A stretch of DNA of 64,000 nt from an uncultured Pirellulaceae bacterium (GTDB lineage Bacteria > Planctomycetota > Planctomycetia > Pirellulales > Pirellulaceae). The translations under genes were made by a program, and so were the position numbers. Under the pieces are notes generated by a model. The model ran no database searches and was not told where the DNA came from. It saw only the letters and a list, made by a program, of their open reading frames with translations. This document shows, piece after piece, positions 39,378-48,734 of the stretch; position 1 is the first letter of the stretch, and every line of letters begins with the position of its first letter. The DNA is taken from NCBI GenBank assembly GCA_937941455.1, contig CALDHM010000001.1, positions 1 through 64,000 on the forward strand, in the 5' to 3' direction.

Positions 39378-39404
39378 AAAAAAATAGGACTGCTAGGCAG
39401 TCCT
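39378..39404 (-). terminator. Rho-independent terminator of the Lys/Ala-rich gene
   Basis: AGGACTGC-TAG-GCAGTCCT (39386-39404) is a perfect 8-bp stem with a 3-base loop. On the minus strand it is followed by a U-tract (plus-strand AAAAAAA at 39378-39384). It lies about 40 bases beyond the stop of the 33-residue gene, exactly where its terminator should be. Confidence 0.85.
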
Positions 39405-39445
39405 GTCTCGTTGTTTCGATGAGTAGAAAGCGACGTTAGAAGAAA

Positions 39446-39547
39446 CTACTTCTTCTTGGCGGCTTTCTTAGCGGCTTTCTTAGGAGCTGCTGCTTTCTTA
39501 GCTGCCTTCTTAGGAGCTGCTGCTTTCTTAGCTGCTTTCTTGGCCAC
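39446..39547 (-). CDS. 33-residue Lys/Ala-rich histone-H1-like protein
   Basis: This gene is too short for the ORF track. The minus strand reads, from GTG 39547, MAKKAAKKAAAPKKAAKKAA, then APKKAAKKAAKKK and TAG (39446-39448). A GGAGG site lies 7 bases before the GTG, and a perfect terminator hairpin with U-tract lies 40 bases after the stop. Composition is only Ala, Lys and Pro after Met, with an AAKKAAAPKK unit repeated. This matches the C-terminal tails of histone H1-like bacterial proteins, which bind and compact DNA without sequence preference. DNA or RNA binding is inferred from composition. The plus-strand ORF 39456-39647 is its antisense shadow. Confidence 0.8.
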   Translation of the reverse strand: MAKKAAKKAAAPKKAAKKAAAPKKAAKKAAKKK

Positions 39548-41092
39548 GATAAATCCTCCGTCAAAAAACCTTGGTGAATGCCGGACCGAAATCCATGATT
39601 CACCACCTAAATTACCGAACACGAAACAACACGTGTCGGATGGCTAACCACTCAAGGCATCATCTATTCCGAGACGACGCCAGTGTTTGCTCGATCAAGT
39701 CTGCTGCGTTTGGCCACGGCACACTCGACAACACAAACGAAGAGTGGCTTCCTTCGTTGACCTATTTTTTAAGCGATACCGCGAACGAATTCAATATTGG
39801 TTATCAAAAAAAATCAAAAATCATCACGCCTCGCGCCCTGACCTGCAGGATGGCCACGAGTCTCGCGCATCGCGCGTTGCGATCGTCAGCCAGCGCGGTG
39901 CGCGACCAGCGCAAGGGCTGCTTGATCCACCGCGGCAACACTCGCGAGCAACGATTCACGCAGTGGCACGACAACGTCGTGCTGCGCCGGTCGATGTGGC
40001 CAACCAGCATAAGAGGCAACTCGAGCGACAAGCCAAAAGCTCGAAATTTCTCGGGAAAAATCAAGATTTTCAGCGATTGACCACGGGCATCTCGCACGGC
40101 GAATGCTCGACTTGCAAGATTCATCGACCAACTGATCATGAGGCACTGCATGAGCATCACTCTCGCAGTAATCTAGTTGCTAAAAACACTTCGTCGATGT
40201 GTGTCTTGTCGTAGCATAGGATGACATGTGGATATCTGTTCGGCAACGAATACGACCACAGTTCCCCGCGAAAAAAAATTTTGAAAATTTTTCAAAAATT
40301 TTCGGTTGATGGCCTGATCCATGCGGCAGTCGATGGTGAATTCATCACGCGGTATGCTTGTGTTGATCGCGCGGATGCGTGAGTGAAGTCGTGCGTTGGT
40401 TCGCTTGAGCAAGCCCAACATGGGACGCGTCCGCACATCGTTCCGCATGGACGAACGACGAATGCCAGCCAAGCGATGTCCGTCCCCATCAACAAGGCGA
40501 CCGATGCCTAAAGCGACATGGCAGTCGGCTCGGCCATTTCGCACCCATGCGCATCGGTCGCAGGGCTTGGTCAAGGCCAGATATCGCAAAAAACCGCGGA
40601 AATTCGCGAGAAAACTCGCGGCATACGCTCGGGGAATGCTGATCGTTCCGCCATGCGGTGGCGAGGATCAAGCGTTCGGTGATCCGCGTTGGCGCGAGCC
40701 ATCCGTGGCTCTGTGCGCGATCGTCATTCTGACGCCGAGATTGCCAATGACGCGCAGCGAGAGACGCGAGTTTCTTGCGTGCAGGTCGATGTAGACCACC
40801 AGCGTTCGCGAAAGAATCGTTCCGAGGGCAAGTGCGGCGGACAACCTCCCCCCCGCAGCGGGACGGGTTTCGAAAAATAAACCCCGGGTAATAAGTTTCG
40901 CTGGCGGTCGCAATTAACTGGTGGGTGTTGAGCGACCAACTTTGTCCGCAGTCGATATCGGCGATGGTGACTTACCCGTCATCAGTTCCGGTCCGATCAA
41001 TAAACCAAACTTATTGATTCCCGGCGTTCGGAGCCTCGCTATCGATGTGCATCTTCTACCGATTCTCAAAATGAGACGGTCGCTTGAGGCAC
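39548..41092. other. 1.5-kb region without a recognisable gene
   Basis: Six-frame ORFs here overlap and none shows a known motif. The region holds a near-perfect AT palindrome, GAAAATTTTT-C-AAAAATTTTC (40283-40303), a CGCGAG-AAAA-CTCGCG hairpin (40605-40620), and one TGTGGATAT (40227-40235), which differs from a DnaA box by one base. The upstream part must carry the promoter of the minus-strand Lys/Ala-rich gene. A structured RNA or a lineage-specific gene is possible, but I cannot support either. Confidence 0.5.
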
Positions 41093-41122
41093 AAAAAAAT
41101 CCCCGCCAGAGTTGGCGGGGAT
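41093..41122 (-). terminator. Rho-independent terminator of clpC
   Basis: ATCCCCGCCA-GAGT-TGGCGGGGAT (41099-41122) is a perfect 10-bp stem with a 4-base loop. On the minus strand it is followed by a U-tract (plus-strand A-run at 41093-41099). It lies about 40 bases after the clpC stop. Confidence 0.92.
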
Positions 41123-41162
41123 AATTTGCTCATTGAAGATCGAGGACGGCCGTGAGTATGGA

Positions 41163-43712
41163 TCAGTTGCCGGACGGAGCGGCATCGGCGGTTTCCGTCG
41201 ACGGTTGCGCCGCGTCGTCGCTGACCCCTTCGAATTTGAGGTGCTTGAATTTGCCGTCTTCGTCGCGCACCACGTCGACAAGGATTCTGTTTTTGCCCGC
41301 GAAGGAATTCTGCAACAACTCTTCCGAGAGGGGATCTTCGACGTAGTTTTCGAGGGCTCGGCGGAGCGGACGAGCACCGTAGTCGAGGTTTGTTCCCTTT
41401 TTGATGAGGAACTCCTTCGCATCGCTGGTCAACTCCAGAGTGTAACCCCGTTCGGCCAGTCGATCGCGAATCTTTTTCAGTTCCAGATCGATGACCAACT
41501 TGAGGTCCTTCTTTTCCAGATGCCGGAAGATGATTGGTTCCTCCGACAGGCGGTTGAGGAACTCTGGCCGGAAGGCCCGCTGGATTTCGTCGTACACGCG
41601 AGCCTTCATGCTTTCGAACGAGGCATCTTCGCCGGCACCGGGGAGCCCGAAGCTTGATTCATTCTTGATCGCGTGAGCCCCCACGTTGGTGGTCATGATC
41701 AAGATCACGTTGCGGAAGTCGACGTTGCGACCGAAACTGTCGGTCAATCGGCCTTCCTCCATCACCTGGAGCAACATGTTGAAAATATCCGGGTGCGCCT
41801 TCTCAATTTCGTCGAGGAGGACGACGGAGTAGGGTCGGCGGCGGATTTTTTCAGTAAGCTGCCCACCTTCTTCGTAGCCGACATAGCCCGGCGGCGCGCC
41901 GATCAGGCGGCTGAGGTTGTGTTTCTCCATATATTCGCTCATGTCGATGACGACCATTGCGTCGGGGTCACCGAACATGAATTCGGCGAGCGCCTTGGCG
42001 AGCAAGGTCTTACCGACACCGGTTGGTCCGGCGAACATGAAGGAGCCGATTGGGCGTTTGGGATCTTTGAGCCCGCTGCGGCTACGGCGGACCGCTTTGG
42101 AGACCGCTTTGATCGCCGCATCTTGGCTGATGACCGCCTTGTGCAGTTCGTCCTCCATGCGAATCAGACGCATCGAGTCCTCGACCGTCAAGCGAGTCAG
42201 GGGCACGCCGGTCATTTTGGAAATGACCTCAGCAATGACCTCTTCGTCGACGACGCCGTCAGTTTCTTGCGACTTCTCGCGCCATTCTCGCTTGATCTGA
42301 TCTTTCTTCTTGCGAAGTTTGTCCGATTGATCGCGGAGCGCGGCGGCTTTTTCGAAGTCTTGGTTGGCGACCGCGTCTTCTTTTTCCTTGTTCAACCGCT
42401 CGATTTCATCGTCGATTTCTTTGAGGTCGGGCGGCTTGGTCATCGATCGCAGGCGGACCCGCGCCCCAGCCTCGTCGATCACATCGATCGCCTTGTCGGG
42501 GAGGCAGCGGCCGGTGATGTACCGGCTGGACAGATCGACCGCGGCGGCGATGGCATCATCGGTGATTTGCACACGATGATGCTCCTCGTAGCGAGCGCGG
42601 AGCCCGCGGAGGATCGCGACCGTTTCGGAGATGGACGTCGGCTCGACGAGAATTTCTTGGAAGCGTCGGGCCAAGGCACTATCCTTCTCGATGTACTTGC
42701 GGTACTCGTCGAGAGTCGTCGCGCCGATGCATTGAATCTCGCCGCGAGCCAGTGCCGGTTTCAGCACGTTGGCCGCATCGATCGCCCCTTCGGCGCCACC
42801 TGCGCCGACGAGGGTGTGGAGTTCGTCAATGAACAGAATCGTGTTGCGATTCCGTTTGACTTCGTTCATCACGGCCTTGATCCGCTCTTCGAATTGGCCG
42901 CGGTATTTGGTGCCGGCGACCATCATGGCCAGATCGAGGACGACGATCCGTTTGTCGGCGAGAATTTCGGGGACTTCGCCATCGACGACCCGTTGGGCGA
43001 AACCTTCGACGATCGCCGTTTTGCCCACACCCGCCTCGCCCAGAAGTACTGGGTTGTTCTTGGTGCGGCGGCAGAGGACCTGGATCGCCCGTTCGATTTC
43101 GACTTGACGTCCGATCACCGGATCGAGCTTGCCTTGGCGAGCCAATTCGGTGAGGTCACGGCCGAAGCTGTCGAGGGCCGGGGTTTTGGACGAGCGCCCC
43201 TTGCCGGTTTGCGCTTCGCCTCCGCCACCAACACCCTCGCGGCCACCGCGTTCACCACCTTCGCCGCCTTCCAGGCCATTGCCCAGCAGGTTCAAAACTT
43301 CTTCGCGAACGTCTTCGAGTTTCAATCCCAAGTTCATGAGAACTTGCGCGGCGACTCCCTCATGCTCGCGCAGCAAACCGAGCAGCAAGTGTTCGGTGCC
43401 GACGAAATTGTGGTTGAGGTTGCGCGCTTCTTCCATCGAGTACTCGATGACCTTCTTCGCACGCGGTGTCTGCGGGAGCTTGCCGATCGTGATCATCTCC
43501 GGACCACTTTGGACCAGCTTCTCGACTTCGAGCCGAATTTTGCGGAGGTCGACGTCGAGGTTTTTCAAGACGTTGGCGGCGACGCCGGTGCCTTCCTTCA
43601 CCAAGCCCAGCAGCATGTGCTCGGTACCGATGTACTCATGGTTGAAGCGTTGGGCCTCTTGGTTGGCCAACTGCATCACCTTGCGTGCTCGGTCGGTAAA
43701 TCGTTCATACAT
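41163..43712 (-). CDS. clpC: ATP-dependent Clp protease ATP-binding subunit ClpC
   Basis: 849 residues. Two Clp_N repeats ([20 protein letters not shown] and [20 protein letters not shown]), a Gly/Glu-rich linker ([17 protein letters not shown]), AAA+ domain 1 with GEAGVGKT, a UVR-like coiled-coil middle ([18 protein letters not shown]), and AAA+ domain 2 with GPTGVGKT. The [13 protein letters not shown] motif is typical of ClpC. It unfolds substrates for ClpP in the cytoplasm. AAGGAGG lies 10 bases before the ATG, and a strong terminator follows the gene. The C-terminus is acidic/Ala-rich. A TPR membrane protein gene lies 102 bases upstream on the same strand. Confidence 0.96.
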   Translation of the reverse strand: MYERFTDRARKVMQLANQEAQRFNHEYIGTEHMLLGLVKEGTGVAANVLKNLDVDLRKIRLEVEKLVQSGPEMITIGKLPQTPRAKKVIEYSMEEARNLNHNFVGTEHLLLGLLREHEGVAAQVLMNLGLKLEDVREEVLNLLGNGLEGGEGGERGGREGVGGGGEAQTGKGRSSKTPALDSFGRDLTELARQGKLDPVIGRQVEIERAIQVLCRRTKNNPVLLGEAGVGKTAIVEGFAQRVVDGEVPEILADKRIVVLDLAMMVAGTKYRGQFEERIKAVMNEVKRNRNTILFIDELHTLVGAGGAEGAIDAANVLKPALARGEIQCIGATTLDEYRKYIEKDSALARRFQEILVEPTSISETVAILRGLRARYEEHHRVQITDDAIAAAVDLSSRYITGRCLPDKAIDVIDEAGARVRLRSMTKPPDLKEIDDEIERLNKEKEDAVANQDFEKAAALRDQSDKLRKKKDQIKREWREKSQETDGVVDEEVIAEVISKMTGVPLTRLTVEDSMRLIRMEDELHKAVISQDAAIKAVSKAVRRSRSGLKDPKRPIGSFMFAGPTGVGKTLLAKALAEFMFGDPDAMVVIDMSEYMEKHNLSRLIGAPPGYVGYEEGGQLTEKIRRRPYSVVLLDEIEKAHPDIFNMLLQVMEEGRLTDSFGRNVDFRNVILIMTTNVGAHAIKNESSFGLPGAGEDASFESMKARVYDEIQRAFRPEFLNRLSEEPIIFRHLEKKDLKLVIDLELKKIRDRLAERGYTLELTSDAKEFLIKKGTNLDYGARPLRRALENYVEDPLSEELLQNSFAGKNRILVDVVRDEDGKFKHLKFEGVSDDAAQPSTETADAAPSGN

Positions 43713-43814
43713 GGGTTAATGTCCTCCTTGTCACCAGCGGCGGGTGACGAATGGTAAAGGTCAATCGTAAATCGTCGTGCCACTTGTCCGGCCGACATCC
43801 AGATTTCAGCGCGT

Positions 43815-44468
43815 TCAAGCAGCTCGTTGCTGTTGTTGTTGTGATTGCTCGGATGGTGTCGGTTCCGTCGGCAGCGGAAAGGTTTCAGCTTCTGAATGCA
43901 ATTCCTGTGCCGACACCGATTCCGGGACGTCAGCCTGCCGAGCGACGATCGCTGCGCGTTCGGCTGCAATTTCGAACTGCCACCCCTCTGATTCATCGAA
44001 TCGCTGGAGCGTGTCGAGTTCCTCAGTCGCCTCGGCCCATCGCTGGCGACGACGGTAAATCGTGGCGAGCAGGAGTCGGGCCTCTGCGTCTCGGGGACGA
44101 AATTGCAACCGGCGCCGCAACATCGTTTCCGCAGCGTCCCAGTTCCTCTTTAAGTATTCCCGTTGTGCCTGAATAAACAAGGTGTCGGGAACCGCCGCTG
44201 CTTCCTCGGCCGAATTTCTCCGAGCGTTAAGAATTTTAAGCTCATGCCGAGCGACCAGCGCCGAGACGACCCAAATTCCGGTCAAAATTGGCCAAATCAA
44301 AGTCGGAAATCCCGCCCCTAATAACTCCGGCCACCTCAAACTGCTGATTAGAGCCAAATTCAACAGGATCCCGAAGGCAACGGCAAAAATCAAAGAGGGC
44401 CATTCGCCCCGCGTCCATAACCGGGCCAATCCCGGCCAAAGACACAATAGCCACGACGAGTATGCCAT
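43815..44468 (-). CDS. Membrane protein with TPR-like C-terminal region
   Basis: 217 residues from ATG 44468 (MAYSSWLLCLWPGL), with GGAG 8 bases upstream; the track's start at 44822 adds 118 residues antisense to the thiE upstream region. Two or three hydrophobic helices (SLIFAVAFGILLNLALIS, FPTLIWPILTGIWVVSALV) are followed by tetratricopeptide-like helices (FIQAQREYLKRNWDAAETML, EARLLLATIYRRRQRWAEAT) and a Gln/Ser/Pro-rich tail. TPRs usually bind proteins. It may be co-transcribed with clpC, but the functional link is not known. Confidence 0.72.
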   Translation of the reverse strand: MAYSSWLLCLWPGLARLWTRGEWPSLIFAVAFGILLNLALISSLRWPELLGAGFPTLIWPILTGIWVVSALVARHELKILNARRNSAEEAAAVPDTLFIQAQREYLKRNWDAAETMLRRRLQFRPRDAEARLLLATIYRRRQRWAEATEELDTLQRFDESEGWQFEIAAERAAIVARQADVPESVSAQELHSEAETFPLPTEPTPSEQSQQQQQRAA

Positions 44469-44757
44469 CGACAAATCTCCGAAATCCTTCTCGTGTCCCA
44501 ACCTCCCTGCACGGCGTGGTCGGCCCCGCTCCAGGGCAACTCCCCGGTCGACGCGCGGCGGCTCGATGCGAGGGAGCCTCGGCCGGCCCCTTACCACGCT
44601 GATCGATCGATTATCAGTATCAAAACCTTTCGAAAATCGGTCAATCGCAAAAGGGTTTTTGGGGTCGCCTTCTATGCGGCTTCGTGCAAAAATGGCGGCT
44701 AGACGCCGGTCGATTTTTCTTGCCGTATTCTCCGAATGCCAGTTTGGCAGTGATAGC

Positions 44758-45819
44758 ATGCCACCATCCATCAACGACGCAGAATCCGCAGGCCCGCTGC
44801 GGGTCATCGATGCAGCACTCAATCGGGCCGCCGAGGGCTTGCGCGTCGTCGAGGATCACGCGCGGATGATTCTCAACGACGCTTACCTTTCCGAGCAATT
44901 CAAATCGCTGCGTCATCGCTTGTTCGCCGCCGCGCAAACATTCCACACCGCCGAGCGAGTGGCCAGCCGTGATACGTCCCACGATGTCGGCACGGCGATC
45001 GAGGTTGCCACGGAGCAGCGACGGGATTCCGCCGCGGGGCTCGTGCAAGCCAACCTGTCCCGCGTGCAACAAGCTCTGCGGACCATCGAGGAGTATTCGA
45101 AATTGGTCTATCCGGCAGCGGCAAAGGTCATCGAGCCGCTGCGCTACGAGTCGTACACGCTTGAGAAAGCCATTTTGACCACGATCCTCAGCCTGGCCAA
45201 CCTCAAGGACGCCCGGCTCTACGTGTTACTCGACGGTCGAGCCAGCAGCGATGAGTTCACCGCGATCGCTCGGCAATTGATTGACGGGGGGGCGGACCTT
45301 ATTCAATTGCGCGACAAGGAATTGTCTGCCCGGGAATTAATCCGACGAGGAAGAATCTTGCAGGAACTATGCCGTCCGCGAAACGTGCGCTGGATCATGA
45401 ACGATCGCGCCGATCTGGCGGTGGCTGCGGGCGCTGATGGAGTGCATCTCGGTCAAGATGATTTGACAGTCTTCGAAGCTCGTCAAGTCGTCGGGCCTGC
45501 CAAATTGATCGGCGTATCGACCCACAGTCTCGACCAAGCGCGGGCCGCGGTCCGCAATGGTGCCAATTACATCGGGGTCGGGCCAATCTTCTTCAGCCGC
45601 ACGAAATCCTTCAAAGAAACCGTCGGGCTCAAACTGGCCGAAGAAGTGGCTCGCGAAATTCGCTTGCCAGCGTTCGCCATCGGCGGTATCCATGAGGAAA
45701 ATCTACCCGCGGTGCTGGCTACAGGAATCAAGCGGGTGACCATCAAGGGGGCCATCACGGATAGCCCCGATGCGCGACAGCTGGCCCAGAACATCAAGGA
45801 GCGACTGCTGGCCGAATGA
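44758..45819 (+). CDS. thiE: Thiamine phosphate synthase with N-terminal extension domain
   Basis: 353 residues from ATG 44758 (MPPSINDAES); the track's 545-residue version begins inside the antisense of the TPR gene and is not credible. Residues about 10-140 form the helical domain found fused to ThiE in planctomycetes and some others (VIDAALNRAAEGLRVVEDHA). The ThiE barrel follows: QLRDKELSARELI, WIMNDRADLAVAAGADGVHL, GQDDL, IGVSTHSLDQA, YIGVGPIFFSRTK and FAIGGI. It joins the pyrimidine and thiazole halves of thiamine phosphate. No TPP riboswitch was recognised upstream. It overlaps the CYTH gene by 4 bases. Confidence 0.93.
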   Translation: MPPSINDAESAGPLRVIDAALNRAAEGLRVVEDHARMILNDAYLSEQFKSLRHRLFAAAQTFHTAERVASRDTSHDVGTAIEVATEQRRDSAAGLVQANLSRVQQALRTIEEYSKLVYPAAAKVIEPLRYESYTLEKAILTTILSLANLKDARLYVLLDGRASSDEFTAIARQLIDGGADLIQLRDKELSARELIRRGRILQELCRPRNVRWIMNDRADLAVAAGADGVHLGQDDLTVFEARQVVGPAKLIGVSTHSLDQARAAVRNGANYIGVGPIFFSRTKSFKETVGLKLAEEVAREIRLPAFAIGGIHEENLPAVLATGIKRVTIKGAITDSPDARQLAQNIKERLLAE

Positions 45820-46436
45820 TGCACAGTCAATCTACCGACGACACGACGCGCAGCACCGAGGTGGAACTGAAATTTCGCTTGACAGACCCCGCTGAGTTTC
45901 TGAAACGATTGGAGGGGATCGGTGCCGAGCGGTTCGGACCGGTCGAGGTCCATCTCGACGAATACTGGGCGCATCCACTCCGCGATTTCAAGGCCACCAA
46001 GGAGGCCTTGCGAATTCGCTCGATCAACGGAGAGCATCGATTTACTTACAAAGGGCCGCCGCGAGAGGGAGCGGCGAAGATCCGCCGGGAAATCGAGCTC
46101 CCGTTCACCCCGGGCACGCCATTGCAGGAAGTTCAAGAATTCCTCTCGCTTTTGGGCTTTACGTCCGTCGCGAGGGTTGCCAAAATCCGCCGATGTTTCC
46201 GGGTCCCCGCGACGAGCGGTAGGAACACGGGGCCTGTTGTGACGATCGATCGAGTTAACGAAATCGGCATGTTTACGGAATTGGAGCTGGTGAGTCCCGC
46301 GAACGACATCGCCGCGGCCGTCGCCGACCTTGCAAAACTGGCGGAAAAATTGGAATTGAATGATCCGATTCGGCGCAGCTATTTGACGATGCTGCTCGAA
46401 CATCGCTCACTGCGGCAGAAAGCAGAATCCAGATGA
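45816..46436 (+). CDS. CYTH-domain protein, class IV adenylate cyclase-like
   Basis: 206 residues. It carries the CYTH signature EVELKF (ExExK) near residue 16, plus RIRSINGEHRFTYKGP, KIRREIELPF and VTIDRVNEIGMFTELELV, charged strands that line the tunnel binding triphosphates. CYTH enzymes include class IV adenylate cyclases, thiamine triphosphatases and inorganic triphosphatases. Because the gene overlaps thiE, a thiamine-triphosphatase role is tempting but only inferred. It overlaps the MFS gene by 4 bases as well. Confidence 0.85.
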   Translation: MMHSQSTDDTTRSTEVELKFRLTDPAEFLKRLEGIGAERFGPVEVHLDEYWAHPLRDFKATKEALRIRSINGEHRFTYKGPPREGAAKIRREIELPFTPGTPLQEVQEFLSLLGFTSVARVAKIRRCFRVPATSGRNTGPVVTIDRVNEIGMFTELELVSPANDIAAAVADLAKLAEKLELNDPIRRSYLTMLLEHRSLRQKAESR

Positions 46437-47851
46437 ACCGCGGACCATCCACCAGACCCACTACCAAGGCTGATCGCAGTCGAGCGGCCAGCGAACCGCA
46501 TCCGACGACAGTGCCGACGGTTCGGGTACCAGAAGGCAATTCTTGCTCACCAGCTTCATCAGCGTCCCTCGATAAGGTCGAAGATAGTTCGCGACTGGGG
46601 GGCAACTTCTTCGTGATGAACTGGCATCAAATTCTGATGCGCACCGGTTGGATATTCAAAACGGAAAGCCTGGTCATGCCGGCTGTCTTGGATTCCTTGG
46701 GCGGGTCGGCTTGGCTGCGCGGTATGCTGCCGATGCTGAATCGGCTCGGACAAAGTATCCCTCCCGTGTTGGCCGCCCAGGCCATCCGTCGGTCGCGCTA
46801 CAAAAAGTGGCGGCTCGTGGCCAGTTCGATCACGATGGGACTGGTCTTTGGAGCACTCGCGGCGCTTTGGCTGTTTCGCGACATGATATCCAATGCCGCG
46901 ATGATCGCGGCGATTCTAGTGCTCTACGCGATTTTCTTTTCGAGCTTGGGCGTGAATCAGCTGATCCTCTCGGCGCTGATCGGCAAACTGATTCCCGTTG
47001 TCCAGCGGGGACGGCTGATGCAGTTCTCGAGCGTCATCGGCTCGCTGATCGCGATTGGCTGCGCGTGGGTGTTGCTGCGGCGGTGGTTGACCGCGGCAAG
47101 ACCAGAGTTTTTCTGGATCTTCGTTTTCTCTGCGGCACTGTTCGTCGCAGCGGGAGCGCTGGCGATGTTCTTTCGCGAACTGCCCGATGAGGCCCCTCCG
47201 CGGCATGCATCGGCGGTCGGAATTCTGTGCGAGTCGCTACGCTTGTTGTGTTCCGATCGCAATCTGGTTTTGATGCTGATCTCGGCAACGCTGTTTGGCA
47301 TGATGATGACCTTGTTCCCGCATTATCAATCGCTGGCCAGGTCGCGCTTGGAGCTAGGGTACGATAGCCTGGTGCCGTGGATCATCGCGCAGAATCTCGG
47401 CGTGGCCCTGTTCAGCCTGCCGGCAGGTTGGGCCGCGGATCGTTATGGGAACCGGATAGTGCTGCTGGTTCTGATGGGGTTCCTCGCCTCGGTGCCGCCA
47501 TTGGCCTTGGCTTTGGCCGGGCCAGTGAACTGGGGTGCCCATGGATTCATCCTGGTGTTCGGGTTGCTGGGATTAACGCCGATAACCATTCGAACATTCA
47601 ACAATTACACGCTCGAATTGACGAGCCGAGATCTGCATCCGCGGTACCTGAGTTTGCTGAGTTTGTTCATGGCGGGCCCGGCCGTGATAGGCTCCCTGGC
47701 CGTGGGGGCATTGATCGATAATTTTGGGTTCGAATGGGCTTTCGAGGCGATCGCTGCGATGCAAGCAATTGGTTTTGTTACCTGTTTTTGGCTGGCTGAG
47801 CCTCGAAAACATGTCCCGGGAGTTGACGCCGAGTTGTCCGACTGCGGATAA
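46433..47851 (+). CDS. MFS transporter
   Basis: 472 residues. A 60-residue Ser/Thr/Pro-rich N-terminus leads into about 10-12 hydrophobic helices (ITMGLVFGALAALWLF, AAILVLYAIFFSSLGVNQLIL, FFWIFVFSAALFVAAGALAMFF, IVLLVLMGFLASVPPLALALA). The GWAADRYGNRIVLL loop between helices resembles the MFS signature. Substrate unknown. Overlap with the CYTH and thiE genes suggests one transcript, so a thiamine-related or unrelated cargo is possible. Start could be a later ATG (MNWHQIL), since the N-terminus is low complexity. Confidence 0.85.
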   Translation: MNRGPSTRPTTKADRSRAASEPHPTTVPTVRVPEGNSCSPASSASLDKVEDSSRLGGNFFVMNWHQILMRTGWIFKTESLVMPAVLDSLGGSAWLRGMLPMLNRLGQSIPPVLAAQAIRRSRYKKWRLVASSITMGLVFGALAALWLFRDMISNAAMIAAILVLYAIFFSSLGVNQLILSALIGKLIPVVQRGRLMQFSSVIGSLIAIGCAWVLLRRWLTAARPEFFWIFVFSAALFVAAGALAMFFRELPDEAPPRHASAVGILCESLRLLCSDRNLVLMLISATLFGMMMTLFPHYQSLARSRLELGYDSLVPWIIAQNLGVALFSLPAGWAADRYGNRIVLLVLMGFLASVPPLALALAGPVNWGAHGFILVFGLLGLTPITIRTFNNYTLELTSRDLHPRYLSLLSLFMAGPAVIGSLAVGALIDNFGFEWAFEAIAAMQAIGFVTCFWLAEPRKHVPGVDAELSDCG

Positions 47852-47908
47852 TATTGCTGATCTGCAAGTGCGGTTTGGGTAAAACATGTTTCGATCATGG
47901 AGCTAATT

Positions 47909-48388
47909 ATGAAGTTGATGAAAATGTCGTCGTTGATGCTGGTTGCCGCGTTGGTCTTTTCGGCAGGAGCTTCAACCGGTTTGGCTCAAGAGGGTACGAA
48001 GGTCGATCTGACCAACGTCAAATGCTTCATTATGCCCGCCAAGGACACCAAAGAAGCGAATGCTGTCGATTACAAAGATGTGAAGGTCTATTTCTGCTGC
48101 CCGGGCTGCGTGAAGAAGTTTACGAAAGATCCCGATTCGTTCGCGACCAAGGCCAATCACCAGTTGGTGTTGACCAAGCAATTCGCTCAAAAGGCATGCC
48201 CGATTTCCGGCAGCGAAGTTGATCCCGAGCAATCGCTCGACATCGGTGGTGCGAAAGTCTCATTCTGCTGTGGCATTTGCAAGAAGAAGGTCGAAGACGC
48301 CAAAGATCTCGATGCGAAAGCCGCCTTGGTCTTCTCGGCAGAAGCTTTCGAAAAAAGCTTCGAAAAGAAAAAGGGTAACGGCAAATAG
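47909..48388 (+). CDS. Exported protein with duplicated YHS/TRASH-like Cys motifs
   Basis: 159 residues from ATG 47909 (MKLMKMSS), with GGAG 6 bases upstream; the track start is four codons earlier. A signal peptide (SLMLVAALVFSAGASTGLAQ) precedes two similar units. Unit 1: KCFIMPAK ... VKVYFCCPGCVKKF. Unit 2: ACPISGSE ... AKVSFCCGICKKKV. Each has a Cys near its start and a CCxxC pair, the style of YHS/TRASH metal-binding domains. The C-terminus is Lys-rich. Metal (copper or similar) sensing or carrying outside the cytoplasm is inferred. It has its own terminator. Confidence 0.78.
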   Translation: MKLMKMSSLMLVAALVFSAGASTGLAQEGTKVDLTNVKCFIMPAKDTKEANAVDYKDVKVYFCCPGCVKKFTKDPDSFATKANHQLVLTKQFAQKACPISGSEVDPEQSLDIGGAKVSFCCGICKKKVEDAKDLDAKAALVFSAEAFEKSFEKKKGNGK

Positions 48389-48442
48389 GTCAGCCGGTTG
48401 CTGTCAAGTACAGCGGTAGATCCTGCCGAAAATAAAAATATC

Positions 48443-48478
48443 AAACGGCCGAGTTGCTATCCAAGCCTCGGCCGTTTT
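48443..48478 (+). terminator. Rho-independent-like terminator after the Cys-motif gene
   Basis: AAACGGCCGAG ... CTCGGCCGTTTT forms an 11-bp stem around a 13-base loop, ending in a short T-run. It lies 55 bases after the stop of the upstream plus-strand gene. The 256-base stretch after it, before galK, has no gene. Confidence 0.75.
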
Positions 48479-48734
48479 CGCTTAGATGACGGAAAACATT
48501 GGCGTACGGAGCGGTCCGCGAAGCAGCCCGCCGCACGTAATGTGCCGACAGTTTTCGCTTGGTTGACAGAAAACTTTAGTGTAAGGAATTCACGAGGCGT
48601 TGTGCTAAGACGCGCGGCCGCAGCGCGGTTGCTTCCGATTTTTTTGCCGAACCGCGTGAGAGCGGCCCCCGGCTGACGGATTTTGGGACTATGCCCAACG
48701 CAAAAGTTTGACTCGTTGCAGGTCGATCATTAGC

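Noticed and set aside
39456-39647. Plus-strand Ala/Phe/Leu-rich hydrophobic ORF
   Set aside because: Antisense of the Lys/Ala-rich gene; the opposite strand has the ribosome site and terminator.
40227-40303. Replication-origin signature (DnaA-box-like site plus AT palindrome)
   Set aside because: Only one near-consensus box was found and no dnaA/dnaN/gyr genes lie nearby. GC-skew cannot be computed here.
41673-43757. 694-residue plus-strand ORF
   Set aside because: It is the exact antisense of clpC, whose domains, ribosome site and terminator are all clear. Codon bias in GC-rich genes keeps such antisense frames open.
44182-44757. Upstream extension of thiE in the ORF track
   Set aside because: The extra 192 residues are antisense to the TPR membrane gene and the divergent promoter region; ThiE-type sequence starts at about 44770.
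44469-44757. TPP riboswitch before thiE
   Set aside because: The conserved CUGAGA and ACCUGAUCUGG-type segments were not found.
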